A stretch of 64,000 bases of DNA from Blasia pusilla (GCA_050084515.1 CM114274.1:41602001-41666000); one strand, 5' to 3'; shown: positions 12,201 to 24,977, counted from the first letter of the stretch. Program-made: numbers and translations. Notes: a model not told the origin generated them from the letters alone.

Positions 12201-12699
12201 AGCAAGTGCAACACTTGCATCAAAGGCAGCTTTGGCGAGGATTGCTTAGTTGGAGCAACGCCTTCAGGCTATGACGGTCTAGTAGGCATCTACATGAGGT
12301 GTAGGGGGCACGTTGACCTCTGGATGTGCTCATGCCCAAGATATGGCACTAGATCTAGGAGGTATGGGAATTTTGTGCAACACCGCATAGGTGAATGCAG
12401 ATGCATTGGTTACGAGAGGCGCGATGAGAGCATTTGAGCCACGAGGATCCGATGTGGAGTTGAATCCCGAAAGGGGAGAAGGTGGCAGGCAGGCTAGACT
12501 TCCCTAATCTTTTACATTGTTAGAGGTTCTTCGGATCCCATCGATGGTCCCTAGACGGCCTTTGAGGAGTGTTATTATCACAGATGCCAATGCAATGCGG
12601 GTGAGGCGAGTACGTCTACCATGCCTATGCAACATTCAACACGGCCTTGCACTGGTATGTTACGAGAGATGGCAATGACTTTGTGTAGCGTCTTAGTAT

Positions 12700-13800
12700 A
12701 ATACTTTCATATTTGCTCTAATATGTGCAATAAAAAACTCTAAGCTTTTGCAATCAAAGGGAATCGGAGATAATGCCCACTTTCAAATCCTTTCCAAATA
12801 AGCAAATCTCACATTCGCTTGGGCATTCCCGATAGAGAGGTTGTATGTCACATAGTTCAAATTATTCATAATCATTCATAGGGCATAGATTTCAATGCCC
12901 TTCCTAAAAGGGAGATTTTGAAGCCCTGTTGTCAACTCCGATGCTATATGTACAACATGATTTTTTTGTTCAAGCTGCCACTACCTATGGGGAGACTCCA
13001 AGAGTTCATCACTCCACATGGCATTCCCACTATCTCCAACGCCGATGTATGGACTAGAGTGGGATCCAAAATGCATGAACATATTTCTAGCATGGAGGCC
13101 GGTATGAAAAACCCCACTTTTCTGGACAATCTTCATGGTACTAAGAAGGGCAACCATAATCTAGACGATATTTGGTGCTATTACGAGACATCTCATCCTT
13201 TCCAACTCTCCTACATTACTCCCGCCGTTCTTCAAGTAACAGTGTCGTGTCGAGAGCCTTTCTTCGAGCAAGGGCGGGCCTTCTAGCTACGGTAGATGCG
13301 GTCGATGCAAGGTGAACTCTCTAAGAAGTTCTCCTTTTTCAATACAAAATTATGATGTACACTCTCCATTCTCTCACGACAGGTATCACAAATGGAAGTG
13401 CCGAGGCGATCACTTCTTTGTAACATCGGACCCCGAAATTCCTAACTATAAAATCCCTATAAACTATTTTACGCTTGTACACCAGGAAGATAGCACAACT
13501 AGTGTTAAACCCTACTTGAGTAGGCCTATTGACATCCATGGGTCGCTATATAAGGACATACAAAGTACAATCTCATGTCCTTCCATATATGACGATAGGA
13601 AGAATCATCGGAGTTGGAGATTGCATGATCTGATTCATGAACGCCTCCCCAAAGTGATAAACTAAATATCGAGTGAACCAGTGTCTATCTACAAAGAGTA
13701 CCTTGACATGGTATGGATTGAGGAAAGGAAAGTCAGGCACAACTCATGCTCCATCCCTATCCATGCTTGACAGACATTCTTTTCTCTCCTCAAGAATGGA
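12700..13800 (+). other. Unrecognised open stretches, possibly transposon-derived
   Basis: Two longish plus-strand open frames (12918-13286 and 13312-13665) lie end to end in different phases. The second contains HKWKCRGDHFFVTSDPEI, faintly like the WK..FFFV core of plant gag-like transposon proteins. The likeness is too weak to name. No start context, splice sites or second copy support an active gene. Confidence 0.3.
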
Positions 13801-14060
13801 TTTTGGCGGAGTTATTCTCCCAAGAGGGCTAATCCACTCTCATTGGGGAAGTAACAAGCCAAAAAATTCACTATTTTAGTATGACTAAACTCCTCTAAGG
13901 TGACAAATCTCTCATCTCCCCACACACACACACACACACACACCACACTCTAGAAACCTCTCAAAGAATAGACCATGATTAAGTTACTCTCCCAAGAGGG
14001 GTGATCCACTCTCATTGGAAGAGCAAGAAATCCCAAAGCCATACACTCAAGAGAGACACA
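13800..14060. repeat. Direct repeat flanking a (CA)n microsatellite
   Basis: CTCCCAAGAGGG followed by TCCACTCTCATTGG occurs near 13817 and again near 13990. Between them lies an uninterrupted CA run (about 13921-13943). The sequence around 13890-13960 (AAGGTGA..AATCTCTC) recurs inverted near 54390-54440, so this is part of a dispersed element. Confidence 0.6.
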
Positions 14061-14900
14061 AGAGACTCGAGATGTGGAATAGAAGGTGATGAACCCTTGA
14101 AGGTCCCTCCTCTTTATATACTCACAAGGGATCCAGAAGAGTACAAAATAGAGCTTATCTTATTTTGTGCCACATGGTTTCCTCTCAAGGCTTAGCTAAT
14201 CACATTTTGACACAAGTAGATTTCCTCTTATTTCTTCCAAAATATCCTCTTTTACCCACTTGATATTTTCCAAATTACCCCAACTAACCTAGCCACCAAC
14301 CAAGACTACTTTTTTTTTTCATTAAAGCAACTATTTTACTTTTATAAATCATATTTTATTTATTACCTCTTTTTCTAAAGTTGGGCCCGCATAAAAGAGG
14401 CACCATAAAGAAGTTTAAACATGGGGATTTCCTTTTCCTAAGCTAATTTACTTAATACTAATAAAATTCTATCTAACACTTAACGAGGAGGGAGTTTACA
14501 CACTGGCTGATTTTACTATGCGACAACGGCATGATCGCAACCAATTTTTGAGATGTCCATCAATTCAACATGGAAAAATGGCAAGCGGTGGATCTATAAT
14601 CAACCTTCCCACCATGCAAATAATATCAAGATGTAAAATACTAGCATACAACTCCTCTTGCATCATCAATTTTTTAGATCTTGATAGAGATGATTCCTTA
14701 TATATCTTAATGTATATACCATCTTATATTTTGGTTCTCTCCCGCTCTTGATAACCTAGCCCCAATAGACATTTTCCTAGGATAAAGAAGATAAGAATAT
14801 CTTAAAAAATACAAGGAAAAAAAAACATGGGTTGAGATAAGAAAATATCGAAAAGAGAATGACGTGAAATGCTAAAATAATGGCTTAGAATGTACTAGCG
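14060..14900. other. AT-rich gene-free interval
   Basis: No coding match or clear repeat. Confidence 0.4.
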
Positions 14901-14919
14901 TGTGAATGATGGAAGTTTA

Positions 14920-15430
14920 GGGTTCAAGGGGAGCTTGGGGGCCTGTATGCAATCAGGGGGAAGTGGCTCATAAGCGCGCATGCACGCAGGGCAGGCGGGG
15001 GAGCCTCGCGGGCTACAACGGGCTCGCATAGGGCTACGACGGGTTTGCATGTAGAGCTGCATGCGGGCTCTGTTGTGGGCCGCGGAGGCCGATACAAATT
15101 TTTGGGGGGGGGTGTCGAGGCCCCGAGAAATTCCCGTCATGGGCAGAGCGGGGGCTTGCGGGCCACAAAGCCCATGTATAGGATGAATGTGGGCTAGGTC
15201 TTAAGCGACAAATTAGATGGCGTGATGCGACCCAACTTTTCCACGATGCGGGTTTGACAGAAAACTGGGGATTGGGCATATGCATACTGGGAAAGGGGGG
15301 ATTGCTCCGTGTGCACGCATCCAAGTGCGGGCCGCAGGCCGCGGGCAATGTCCGCTGATGGAGCCCGTACCCAGGCCGCACGAGAAATTCTGCGGACACA
15401 GACTTTGTGCGCGTCCAACCTTGACGGACA
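14920..15430. other. Isolated GC-rich block
   Basis: About 500 bp of strongly GC-rich, CpG-containing DNA, with short repeats such as GGGCTACRACGGG near 15010-15045, sits abruptly inside AT-rich sequence. Open frames occur on both strands but none looks like a known protein. It lies directly before the second gag relic and may be the 5' part of the same element. Confidence 0.5.
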
Positions 15431-15529
15431 AGCTGAAAATTTTACAAGATTTTCAGCGGAGATCATGTGAGAGTTTGAGGGAGGCATTCATGGGCTTTAG
15501 GGTTGATTGTTGCTATATATGGGGTGACT

Positions 15530-15740
15530 AAGACGCAGTGAGTACAATATTGGTACGAGGTGTTGGACGAGGAACCACGGAGGAGAGTTTGGGATCCTAT
15601 GGTGCCTCACAAGGCAAAGCCCGCATTGAATGTAATCTCCGAGTTGTCTCAGTGGGTACAGCTCAACATGAGTGAGGAGCATATGGTGACCACAGGATTT
15701 TCACGGGATTTGACGGATTGACAAGCAAGAGTAGACCCAT
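15530..15740 (+). pseudogene. Second gag relic
   Basis: The plus strand reads VQYWYEVLDEEPRRRVWDP, then a segment ending SELSQWVQLNMSEEHMV and GFSRDLTD before a stop. It aligns with the relic at 11620-11800 (VQFWYAMLDREFRKRV, LAEWIELNIFEERV), residue for residue in spacing. It is a short isolated fragment of the capsid region with no other retroelement domain around it. Confidence 0.6.
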
Positions 15741-15779
15741 AGGTGCCTCAACATGCACCAGTACCAGACTTCAGCTAGA

Positions 15780-18690
15780 ACATGTTTTAAGTGGGATTAG
15801 ATTACATCAACTTGCTACTTGATCATTCAATTGCATAGTTACTAGATTTGAGTCTTTGAAAAGAAGTAAGAAAATATTACGATTTATCATCAACATGCAT
15901 ATATAGGATCTAACTGTAGAATATATTTTTGTGGTGGAGTTTTTTTAAATACCTTTGCCACAAATGCATATTTTTACTATTTAATATCATGAGGATCAAC
16001 CACATATTACTTTTGATTACTAAAACATAAATTTTGCAAACCTTTATGAATAAAGCCATCCAATGCTCTATTCTACTACTATTAATTGTATGGTTGACGA
16101 ACTATGTGTATCATTGAAAACTAAAAAAATAGTACTTAAGGGTATTTATCATTTATAAAAATATATATTGAAGATGGTTATCCAATATATCACAAGTACT
16201 AATTTACTTACCTATACTAGGTTTATTTCTTCTATTTAATATGAGTTAATATATTCATGTATTTTTATGTTCTCTTTGATATAAGAAAATGGAAAACATG
16301 AAAATTTATTAAGTGATGTCCTAAAATCCCATATTGTACTCCGTCTTTACTTGTTATATTAATTGGGAGAGAATAAGTAATATTTCTATATACAAATATC
16401 TATGTAAATATGTATATAAGGGATCTTATGCGGTTCCATTTAAATTGTAAGAAGATAAGCGCACATCGTCCGCACTAGGTGTAACTACTAGAAAGCATGG
16501 TATCTACCTAATTTATTTCCCACTTCAATTTTGGATTCCAATTTAAGTCATACCTCTACCTTAACTATTGAGTTCCATATTTTTATAGATATATATATAT
16601 ATCTTTTAAGGCACTAAGATGACTTATCAAGTTTAATATATGTTAATAGCACCAAGATATTATAAAATTATCAACTCAACTTACCACTTAACAAATAGTT
16701 TATTTCAATGTTTGAAGATGTTTTGAGAAATTCCCGATGAATTTCAACAACTCTATATAATTATCTATGTGTTAGTTTTTCTTCCTTGATGTATTATAGT
16801 TAGAGTAGAGAGATATATTTTCCCCCTTCCTATTAGATGCCTATATTTTACTCATCCCAGTAAATTACAACTTAGCTATAAATCCAAGTTGTATTTGGGA
16901 AATTTCTTTGGTCATTGAAACTATGTTTATATGATTTCTACTATATTGTATAAGTATGAGTTTCATAAGACGAGCTAAATTATAAATTATTATCATTGAT
17001 TATTGACATATGAAGTAGGGCGTCATTGGTTGAGATTGTTCCATCATGTTATAAACAACTTCATACAGATATTTGAGAAGAGTAAATGGAGCATTACGTC
17101 TAACGTTTTATGAAGATGTTATTCTATGGGGACTTCTTGAAGATGATAGGGAAGTGTTCTCTTATATTGAAGAAGTAGTATCCACAATGGCTCATTACTT
17201 CACAATTTATTTGCAATAATTTTAGCTTACAACACACTTACTCAACCAACCATTTTATTTATCGAGTCATTTTACTCCCACTCATAGAAAATTTTCCCAT
17301 CAATTACCTCACGTAATCTCTTCTATTCTATCAATTTATATATCATTTATTTTTCTCTTAAAAGGCATTGCATTAGCTTTAGCTTAATCCAAAATGATTT
17401 GATTTTCAAATAAGACACATGTCGATTATCTACGCTTCAAGATTCGTATCGAGAAATATTTATAAGCTCTATTTACAAACACAAAAACTTATGCGCCATA
17501 AAAATATATATGCATAATGTAAATCTCTTAGTATTACAATTTTGCATTTACTTCTAAGTATCATTTTAATACCATGAAGTTTTACAAGGTCTTATTTCCT
17601 TGTATGTATCGGTTTAACACTCAATGACAATATATATATGCTTTATGCGTTAAAAAAACACTCAATATATAAAAAAAAGCCATAAAATAACACTTCTCAA
17701 GATATTATGAAAATGATCTATGTTGATTTTTTTAAATGATTATCTTTTTGGTCAAGTAGATTGACCACAAATAATCCAAACTACTATCAAAATATCATAT
17801 AAATGGTCTCATATAAATAAAGGCGACAAAACTAGTAACAAACAATTGAATTCAAAAGTTGGAAGTTTGTAATCTATGTTACTATGGGAAACTACCTTCT
17901 TGATTTGCAAATACTTCTACGCTTGACTCGTGGCAACCGGACAAGAAAATGTTTCATTTGCTACATGCACCAAGAAAAAACAAGAAGAATTTATTTGGAT
18001 GATATTAATATGTTCCCTTCAAGGCCTGCACGCTAGCTCTTCAAACACTTGTTTACTTCCCACGCATTAAGATCACCTTGTTAATATTGCTTATTAAAAA
18101 TATTTTATCAAGTGGTTGTTGGAGGTGGGAGAGGATAATGTACCTCAAAAAAAGGGAGAAAACTTTATATGATTATGAAATGATTACTAAAATTAATAGG
18201 ATAGATATCCATGAAAAATCTTTGAAAATTCATTAAATTTCTTTTTTAAGAAATAATATTCTTTTTGTGCTAAAGAATAATGATATTTATGACATGACCA
18301 CTTTCTCCATATTGTCTTTAGAAAACTCTTCTATAAATGTTTGGATATTCATAAAATATTTCTTATAATACTAACTAACTTGAGTATATTCATATTATGT
18401 ATAGGAATTTATTATGGATGAAGGATAGGTCATATATATTATATTTATATATGATTGCATATAGTGTTTGAGAACTTAATATCTTGTAAAAAACTAAACT
18501 AGATTAGGGATTAGTGGATATTTAGATCTAATTTTTATTTGACAAATTTTTTGATTTATGTAAGTTTGTATGTATCAAAATCAATCTAAATATAATTTTT
18601 TTCCTACTTAATTTCATTATTAATTTTAGATAGTATTAGAATTTTTTTCTACATACACATTACCACTTTTAAGAAAATTCCAATCAAACC
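15780..18690. other. Long AT-rich gene-free interval
   Basis: Nearly 3 kb of A/T-rich sequence with many short TA-rich runs. I see no gene, RNA or organised repeat. Confidence 0.5.
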
Positions 18691-18842
18691 AAATATTGAA
18701 TCTAATTTATATTCTCCTGGTCACCCTCCTTCTAGCAATATTCGGGACAATACAAATACTTTATCTTATCACTACCCGATATCAATTGAGCCGCCCTACA
18801 TTTCCAAGAGAATCACATTTACTCTCTACACTTGCTACCAGT

Positions 18843-18892
18843 CCATATGTGAAGAAAGTCATGTTTAGCAACATGACTTTAGTCACATATGG
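18843..18892. repeat. Hairpin with 23-bp arms
   Basis: CCATATGTGA..AAGTCATGTT pairs with AACATGACTT..TCACATATGG across a 4-nt TAGC loop, with two mismatches in 23 positions. It is too short and too symmetrical for a typical plant microRNA precursor. Confidence 0.8.
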
Positions 18893-19715
18893 GAGATGTC
18901 GACACAGATAATACAGTCCATCACATTCTCTGGCCCTTTCTTAGGTGGGCTTTAATTATTCCAAGATACCAAAGGAGCAAGCTCCGAGTTGAATTTGGAG
19001 CGCTCTCGTCTTAAGGTGGGGCCTGGAGTAGATGAAGAAGGATAGCCAAGAACCTCTCTTCTGAGAATCTCGGGATCTTCCGTTTTCGAACATGTAAACA
19101 AACTTACGTTATCCTAGCTACGTGCATGCCGAAAGTGGAGATCAAGGGATCTATAAAGGGAAGGAGATATCGACCCTTTGGAGCATTCCTCAGAGAGCAG
19201 ATGAGGGTATTGAATTTCGAAGGAGGAAGTCTGTTATGACTTAAACGAATTTGAAGAAATTTCTCACATTGCACTTTGCTTACACGTTTGTGGAGCTCCG
19301 ATTGTGAAGCTAGAAAGTAACCACACTATTTTAAGCGTGGGTGGCAGTAGAGTAGAAGGCTTTTAGAGACGGAGTTCTAAGATTTCTTCTCGAACTTGTC
19401 GTGAAGCAGGGGATTGTGTAGCCGAAAGAAACCATGAACCTTTTGGGAATTGCGTCATAGAAATCGTGCGTTGCATCTTTGCACAGATAATCCACAAGTT
19501 TGCATCCCAAATATGACCAAATATAAGTCTTCATTAATACAGCTTTTATGGCCCAGGGTCTATAGTGTGGATACAAGTATTTTTTAATAAAATGTAGATT
19601 CTCTCTACATTTGATTACCGTCCCAAATGACTGAGAAGTTCGAATCTGAACCCAAGAAGCGGCTTTGCTCGTAAGAAAGTGCAGTACCGCTATGTATTAG
19701 CCACTCGTGAAAGTT

Positions 19716-19779
19716 AAATATGGACACCTTCGAGTGTCCATATTTTCTACAGAAACTAAACATAGTTTAGTTTCTGTAG
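19716..19779. repeat. Two adjacent perfect hairpins
   Basis: AAATATGGACAC (19716-19727) pairs perfectly with 19734-19745. One base later CTACAGAAACTAAAC (19747-19761) pairs perfectly with 19765-19779 over a 3-nt loop. They interrupt the RT relic: the equivalent stretch near copy C (26050-26084) is about 50 nt shorter and has no hairpin. Confidence 0.85.
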
Positions 19780-19791
19780 GTGGATTTAACT

Positions 19792-19840
19792 GAATTTCTT
19801 GGGCACCAGCTTACATCTTTTCAGATGGATGGGTGAGAAT
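19792..19840 (+). pseudogene. Reverse-transcriptase relic 3' of copy B
   Basis: The frame EFLGHQLTSFQMDG matches the EFLGH.LTS..G motif that follows the catalytic region in Ty3/gypsy RT. It aligns with the better preserved piece at 25972-26110 and lies at the same distance from gene B as that piece does from gene C, so it was duplicated with the gene. Confidence 0.6.
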
Positions 19841-20012
19841 ATGGCGAATAGGGATGTTAATTCATTCCAGGGAAGATTTGAATTCCTGGCAGTGTTTGGA
19901 AACAGTAATCGAATATCACACGTAGTACCACTTGACTTTTTCGATTCGTCTTTCCAATTTCTCAAACTTACAAGCCCGGAAAGACCAGAATACAATCAAA
20001 ACACTAACAAAC

Positions 20013-20018
20013 TTTATT
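20013..20018 (-). terminator. Polyadenylation signal of copy B
   Basis: AATAAA on the minus strand, about 375 bp past the stop of copy B, in the same conserved context as at copies A and C. Confidence 0.6.
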
Positions 20019-20393
20019 TGCAGTACCAAAGGAGATCTCAAAACCAGAGGTTTCGGAACTCGTTTGTGCCCCTCATAGTACATCAAGTGAAAACCAACCA
20101 TAGCTTAGAGCCGACCTGCTGCCACTTAAATCAAAGCCACCCATATCTAGAGAAAAGAAAAGAAAACATAGACTGGAAAACCAGCCACCTTTCAGAGGCA
20201 GGAATTTCCTTATTGGAGTCGAAGAGATCGATCGTATCCTACAGCTCACTCGCTGATCGGACGACTATCCCATCTAGCTCAGTCTACGCAAAGCTTGAAT
20301 CTTGAGACGAAACACCCACGATTCCACACCAAAGTCATATAGATCGATCTTTGCACCCAACATCACGTACATTTACCACGAAACGCGCGGCAT

Positions 20394-20975
20394 TCACTCG
20401 ACGTCGATCTCTTCATCAGTGGTAGCCACGAAGGTCGCCCCACGAGCCTGGAGCCACGCAGATTTCTCATCCTCGGGGAGAGTCGACATTTCTGCGAACA
20501 CCTCTGTAGCTTCCGTAGTCGTGAGCATCCAGTGGCCCTCGCTAGCATCCTCGGTGTACACAACGGCGATAGGGTTCTGGGCTTGGAGCTCGGAGCACTC
20601 GCTCGTCTGGACATCCTCCTCGAACGACGGACTTCCGCATCTGGTCCGGAGGAAATTGGCGCCGCTGTAGCGTCCGCGGGTGAAACAGGTGGAGCCGCGT
20701 CTGCTGCCCACCCTGTGGCGGCGGGCACAGAGGTGGACCCTGTCTCCGCCTCTGTACACGTTGCTATCCTCGCAGGCCCGAACGTTAGCGAAGAGAACTG
20801 AACCCGCGGGGTTCCTGAACGGGACGCATCTCCCCGGGGGGATGTTTTTGAAAGCCAAACCGGTTCCCCTGCAGGCCCCGAGCTTGGGGTAAGCGATGAT
20901 GTTCACTGCGCCGACGATTTGGAACAGGGCCACCAGGACCAGCGTCAGCTGTATAGCTGCACGTGCCGTCTCCAT
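20394..20975 (-). CDS. Small secreted cysteine-rich protein, copy B (alpha subfamily)
   Basis: The 193-residue protein is intact. Its signal peptide spans residues 1-23 (core LTLVLVALFQIVGA, cleavage before VNIIAYP). The cysteine domain follows, with GAC-RG, GRC-VPF, RAC-ED, LCARR, STC-F and TRC-G, and a hinge cysteine in TSECSELQ. A four-residue insertion (RVHL/DRVH type) in the fourth-cysteine loop explains the extra length over copy C. The NAT glycosylation site of copy A is NPI here and so is lost. The C-terminal module VVYTEDASEGHWML and WLQARGA is retained, ending DEEIDVE. It is close to copy C in sequence and in both flanks, so the two are recent duplicates. No enzymatic motif is visible; a role in defence or recognition would be inference. 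Confidence 0.87.
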   Translation of the reverse strand: METARAAIQLTLVLVALFQIVGAVNIIAYPKLGACRGTGLAFKNIPPGRCVPFRNPAGSVLFANVRACEDSNVYRGGDRVHLCARRHRVGSRRGSTCFTRGRYSGANFLRTRCGSPSFEEDVQTSECSELQAQNPIAVVYTEDASEGHWMLTTTEATEVFAEMSTLPEDEKSAWLQARGATFVATTDEEIDVE

Positions 20976-21049
20976 GGCTTCACCGAGACTTGATGAAAGT
21001 AGATTGATTTCTTGGAGATGTTGATAGCTTCACTGAGATGTAGATGAAT

Positions 21050-21223
21050 CTGCGCAATGTCCTCGAAAATTAAACTGTCAGTTTGGTGCTGAGAAAAGCC
21101 AAGGGACTACAAAATCGATCTAAACGGTTAAACCCGAATCCCCTTTGGAACAACACGACGATGCCTCACCCTATCTGGTCCCCCTGGCCTTGACTAAATC
21201 TAGCGTTCAAAGGAGAGACTCAC
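21050..21223 (-). other. 5'-leader intron of copy B
   Basis: The donor CTCGGG|GTGAGT begins at 21223 and the acceptor ATTGCGCAG ends at 21050, 74 nt before the ATG. At 174 bp it is the shortest of the family's leader introns, by internal loss relative to copies A and C. Confidence 0.7.
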
Positions 21224-21288
21224 CCCGAGTCGCGAAGTGCTCACAGAATGATGGATAGAAACTGATATGGCCTTCAACCCTGGCCTGG

Positions 21289-21296
21289 TATTTATA
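21289..21296 (-). promoter_or_regulatory. TATA box of copy B
   Basis: TATAAATA on the minus strand, followed by CCAGGCCAGGGTTGAAGG and CCATATCAGTTTC, the element shared by all copies. Confidence 0.7.
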
Positions 21297-21559
21297 TGTT
21301 TGAGCCTGCATGACTTCCGTCTGACTAAAGAAAACCACGTCATAAATATTTAATGCCAAATACCAGGTCAAAATCAATCCAGCTCGAAAGAAGAGTGATC
21401 ATAATTCTGAATTAATTATACTCCAAATTCTTTGCGCCCTGGAAGTTCATCTCTGCGTTTATTCCAGAGAAATGAGTGTATGAATCGACTGCCTCAAACC
21501 TCGGAGATCCATTTAGGAGTTGTCGCTTGGAACTGTGCTTAGCAACTACCACAGATCAG

Positions 21560-22020
21560 GATGGACTGACCGTACGAATAGGGACGGTAAAAACACTAAT
21601 CAAAATCAGAAAAAGTGTCATGGTTGGAAGGTAGCTTCGTGACAAAGGGAGGGCAGAGCAACATTCAAGAGAATAGGAAAATGGGGAGGCATACATAGAA
21701 GTCCTCGATTTCTAGCGTAACGGCCACCCAATTGACGGAAAGGAAACTGTAAGACGAGATAGATAAAAGGCCAGGTGAAGGGGTGTCGAAGAAAGCGTGT
21801 GGAAGAGAATCCGAGATATCTATTGGGTTGGAGTCTGCCCAGTGCCTTTGGCAGTCAAATTCTTCCCATAAATAAAACATCCTTACCAGACCACAAAGCC
21901 GAACTTCTTTTCCGCTAAAATTAGCTGATGGTTCGGACAACCTGAGCTCATGTCTATAATTATGTATTGTTACGTACGGTGCACCTGACTTCCTCTTCTT
22001 CAAACGATATTCAGCAGAGA
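21560..22020. repeat. Upstream flank of copy B shared with A and C
   Basis: Aligns with 3360-3560 and 27965-28160 (ATCAAAATCAGAA.AA, TTGGAAGGTA, CGTAACGGCCA). No gene is supported within it; the open frame here is an accident of the duplicated flank. Confidence 0.5.
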
Positions 22021-22029
22021 GATTCCAGG

Positions 22030-24900
22030 TCCCGCAATGGATTCAAGATAGCAAAACTACTTGGTCTATCGGTATTTCTGTTCAAATCCATTGTTCAGGG
22101 GTTTCGGAAAGCTGAAGCGCTTTTTTCTCCCCATTAAGATCATGCTAATCTTGTTTGGCTCTATGTCAGCAGTTAGTTTTTTTTTCCAGTTTTTCTAAGT
22201 TGACGGACTTGTACTCGAGAACGTATATTTCTCGAACGTGTGACAACTGAAAACCTAGGGTGCAAGTCGAATGAGTGTAAAGACGTACATTCGTCTCTGC
22301 CCCTATGGAATCCGTATTCAGATTCCCACGCTCTTACCTCGGAACCTCTGGCATCTAGGCTGGCGATGACACGAAGGGAGTGTTTTCAATAAGGGACGAC
22401 TGTAAGTAGGGGCGTTTTGGTCAAATGGCTTTTGAGAGCGCGTAGTACACGAGTTCAGCATCTAGCGAAACTACGCAATCGAAATCTCATCCCGGCCAAT
22501 GCGGGTCACATGTAGGCTAGGGTTCGCACTCTGTCGGTCTATTGAGTGTAAAAGTGCGAAGTATAAACCTCGGGACCTCGGAGTCTAACTCTGAATCCGT
22601 ACTCGGTACGGAATCGGGGTGCTCTACGGAGCGACTGCGACCCCACCCTTTCTGGTTGGGAGCAGTTCTGATTGGCAGCAGATGACAACTCCCCATTCAG
22701 GCTCGTACAGTTTTTTTTTTTTATTTACCGGATACATATATCTATTCAGTTTTTAAAAATATGAACCAGTCGTTTTCGTCGCGTCCAGTTTTCTTCATTT
22801 GGACAAAATTTTTGTAGATACATCCCTCAAATATTTCTAATTGGGGTTAGTTTTCCTCCGTTTACTCACAACCCTTCAAAACCCCCACTAGAACCCTTAC
22901 TAATCCCTTTTACTCTAAAATTTCTGATTAATCTCTGGGACGAAACGTATTTTATCCTAAATGCGCGTTCTGTACGAGCATTGCACCCCATCCACTTCGC
23001 AGCGGTTTAGAGCCTTCGTCAATCGTTAGCGGGTACCGTACCTCCCGTGGTTCTCGCGTGTGTGTACTTGATGACGAAGTCGTTCCTCCCTTGGTCAGGA
23101 AACTTGGCTTGGGGCTGAGTTTACCCTGGGACGTCTAGAAACGGAAGCATTTCTGATACGTTCCAGGATACACTGAGTACCTACTTTTTAGTATTCCACG
23201 TCCGCCACTTGTCCTCTGCAGGCAAGCCCTCCACTTTTCTGGTGCAACACATTCGGGATGGTCGGACATGGTCCGACTCCATTTTGTCCCGCTCTGGTGA
23301 CTTTGTCGAGCTTTGAATGATATGAATCGTCTGATTAGATGTCCAAATTCTTCGCACGTTCCCTAGAATCTATTGGAGCGTTTTTATCAGAAGAGACTAA
23401 AAGATTCCGTTCACTTGAACTCCGACATAAGTCTGAACCCAAATTACCCTTTGAGAAGCTTGCAACCACATCGCGTTCCGAGCATCAGTCCACTTTCCAG
23501 AATGAGAAGAGTCAATTCGAAGCTTCGACCACATGATTTATGCATGCAACAAATCGAGAAAAATCCGTGCGTCTGACCCACCAGCTATTTCTAACGCCAC
23601 AGAGAACTGCGCTTCTGTCTGCCCCGGAAAGTTCATTTACCGATTGAACTTTTGTCGACCGGATACGAAGAGGATGAGGAATGTCTTCTTCGAAGTCTAT
23701 ACTGAGGGTACTGGCAAGCTCTCTCGTAATACCTTAATCTTCTACCACATCTTTTCGCAGAAGTTTAGTGCCATCTGACCAGCCAGCTTCTATTTACATT
23801 CCTGTCAGCTCCCGCTGGCCTCCTGGCTACCATTTCCACTCCATTTGGTCGCCCGCCCTTTTGATGATGGAAAGCTGCCCGGCCATTACTACCTCCTGAT
23901 TCCCATCGTGGTTACTAGCCATTTATGATACCTCCCTCAAATCCAGATTCCTGCTGCGTAGGTTAAGGGTCCAGTTTCTGTCGAGTTTGTATCAAATCTA
24001 GCTTTCCATGACGCGAGTAATTCTGGGTTTTATGCACTTTTGGATCCGAAGCATTAGTAGATTCCATCCAACTCAGGTTTCGAGTTTCTAGAAGCAATGG
24101 AATAGCCCATCTACACTTACTTTTAGATAGGTTTCCCCTTTGGACAGCGGTATTTAGAATATAATCTCCAAGATTATTACAGTCAAAATCTAGGTTTCCT
24201 ATCATTTCTCTTCACTTCGATCAAATTTCTACATGACGTAACGCAGAATGTTTACCTCCAATGACATGAAACTCAGAATTTGTGGTATAGCCCAAGTAGT
24301 GAACAAGCCTCTCCTGTCCATTTAACATTCTACCATTTCATAACATCAACACACATGCTAGCAGCACTCCTCTCACCAGACTCAAACTCAATGAAAGCGC
24401 ACTTCAACATCTAGCTCATCTAGCTCATCTAAAATCATGGAAAGGAAAAAACCTTGGTGAGTTTGAACTCCTCTCACTAAGCTCAGTGAATGTGGTAGTT
24501 AAGAGCTCAATAGACATATAATTCCTCCACAATGCATTCTCTACATCAATATCTGTTTTAATCAGATAGTTAACTTGAAAGTAGACAGAAAAGGGGAGTG
24601 TGGTTGGAGAAGATAGAATGTGCCAACTTCGGAGAAAGATTTCGTATGATTGAAGCCTACTATGTTTTATTTCTTACAAGTAGGTGTACTTGGGAGTTCT
24701 ATTTATTCTCTCTTCAGGAATCGATCGATTTATTTTTTATTTCTTTTCCTGATGTAATGTGGCAAGTGGATGGAGAGTAACTTGGTGGTAAACCACTCTT
24801 TTAGTCCGCTAGTTCACCAAAAAGACAGCTATTTATTTAGTGCGAGGTTTTAGTTTGGTAGTCAAATACAAGTAGTCTGGAATGGGATGTTGGCTGGTTG
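22030..24900. other. Gene-free interval
   Basis: No convincing protein match. A short tandem array of CTCATCTAG-like units occurs at about 24408-24432. Confidence 0.4.
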
Positions 24901-24941
24901 GTTTCGGATGACTTAGAAGGTGCACTCAGGCAACTTCATCT

Positions 24942-24977
24942 CCTCACCTATGAGGCTCATGAGCCTCATAGGTGAGG
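24942..24977. repeat. Perfect 36-bp palindrome
   Basis: CCTCACCTATGAGGCTCA is followed at once by its exact reverse complement, with no loop. A partial further copy (GAGCCTCATCCCCTCAT) lies about 25 bp downstream. Confidence 0.95.

Noticed and set aside
13921-13943. CRISPR-like or regulatory repeat
   Set aside because: It is a plain CA microsatellite.
18696-18911. Hydrophobic 71-codon frame that looks like a membrane peptide
   Set aside because: Lies in AT-rich DNA and runs through the 18843-18892 hairpin; composition alone explains it.
19799-20305. 168-codon frame 3' of copy B
   Set aside because: It begins in the RT relic and runs through the 3' UTR of B; copy C does not keep it.
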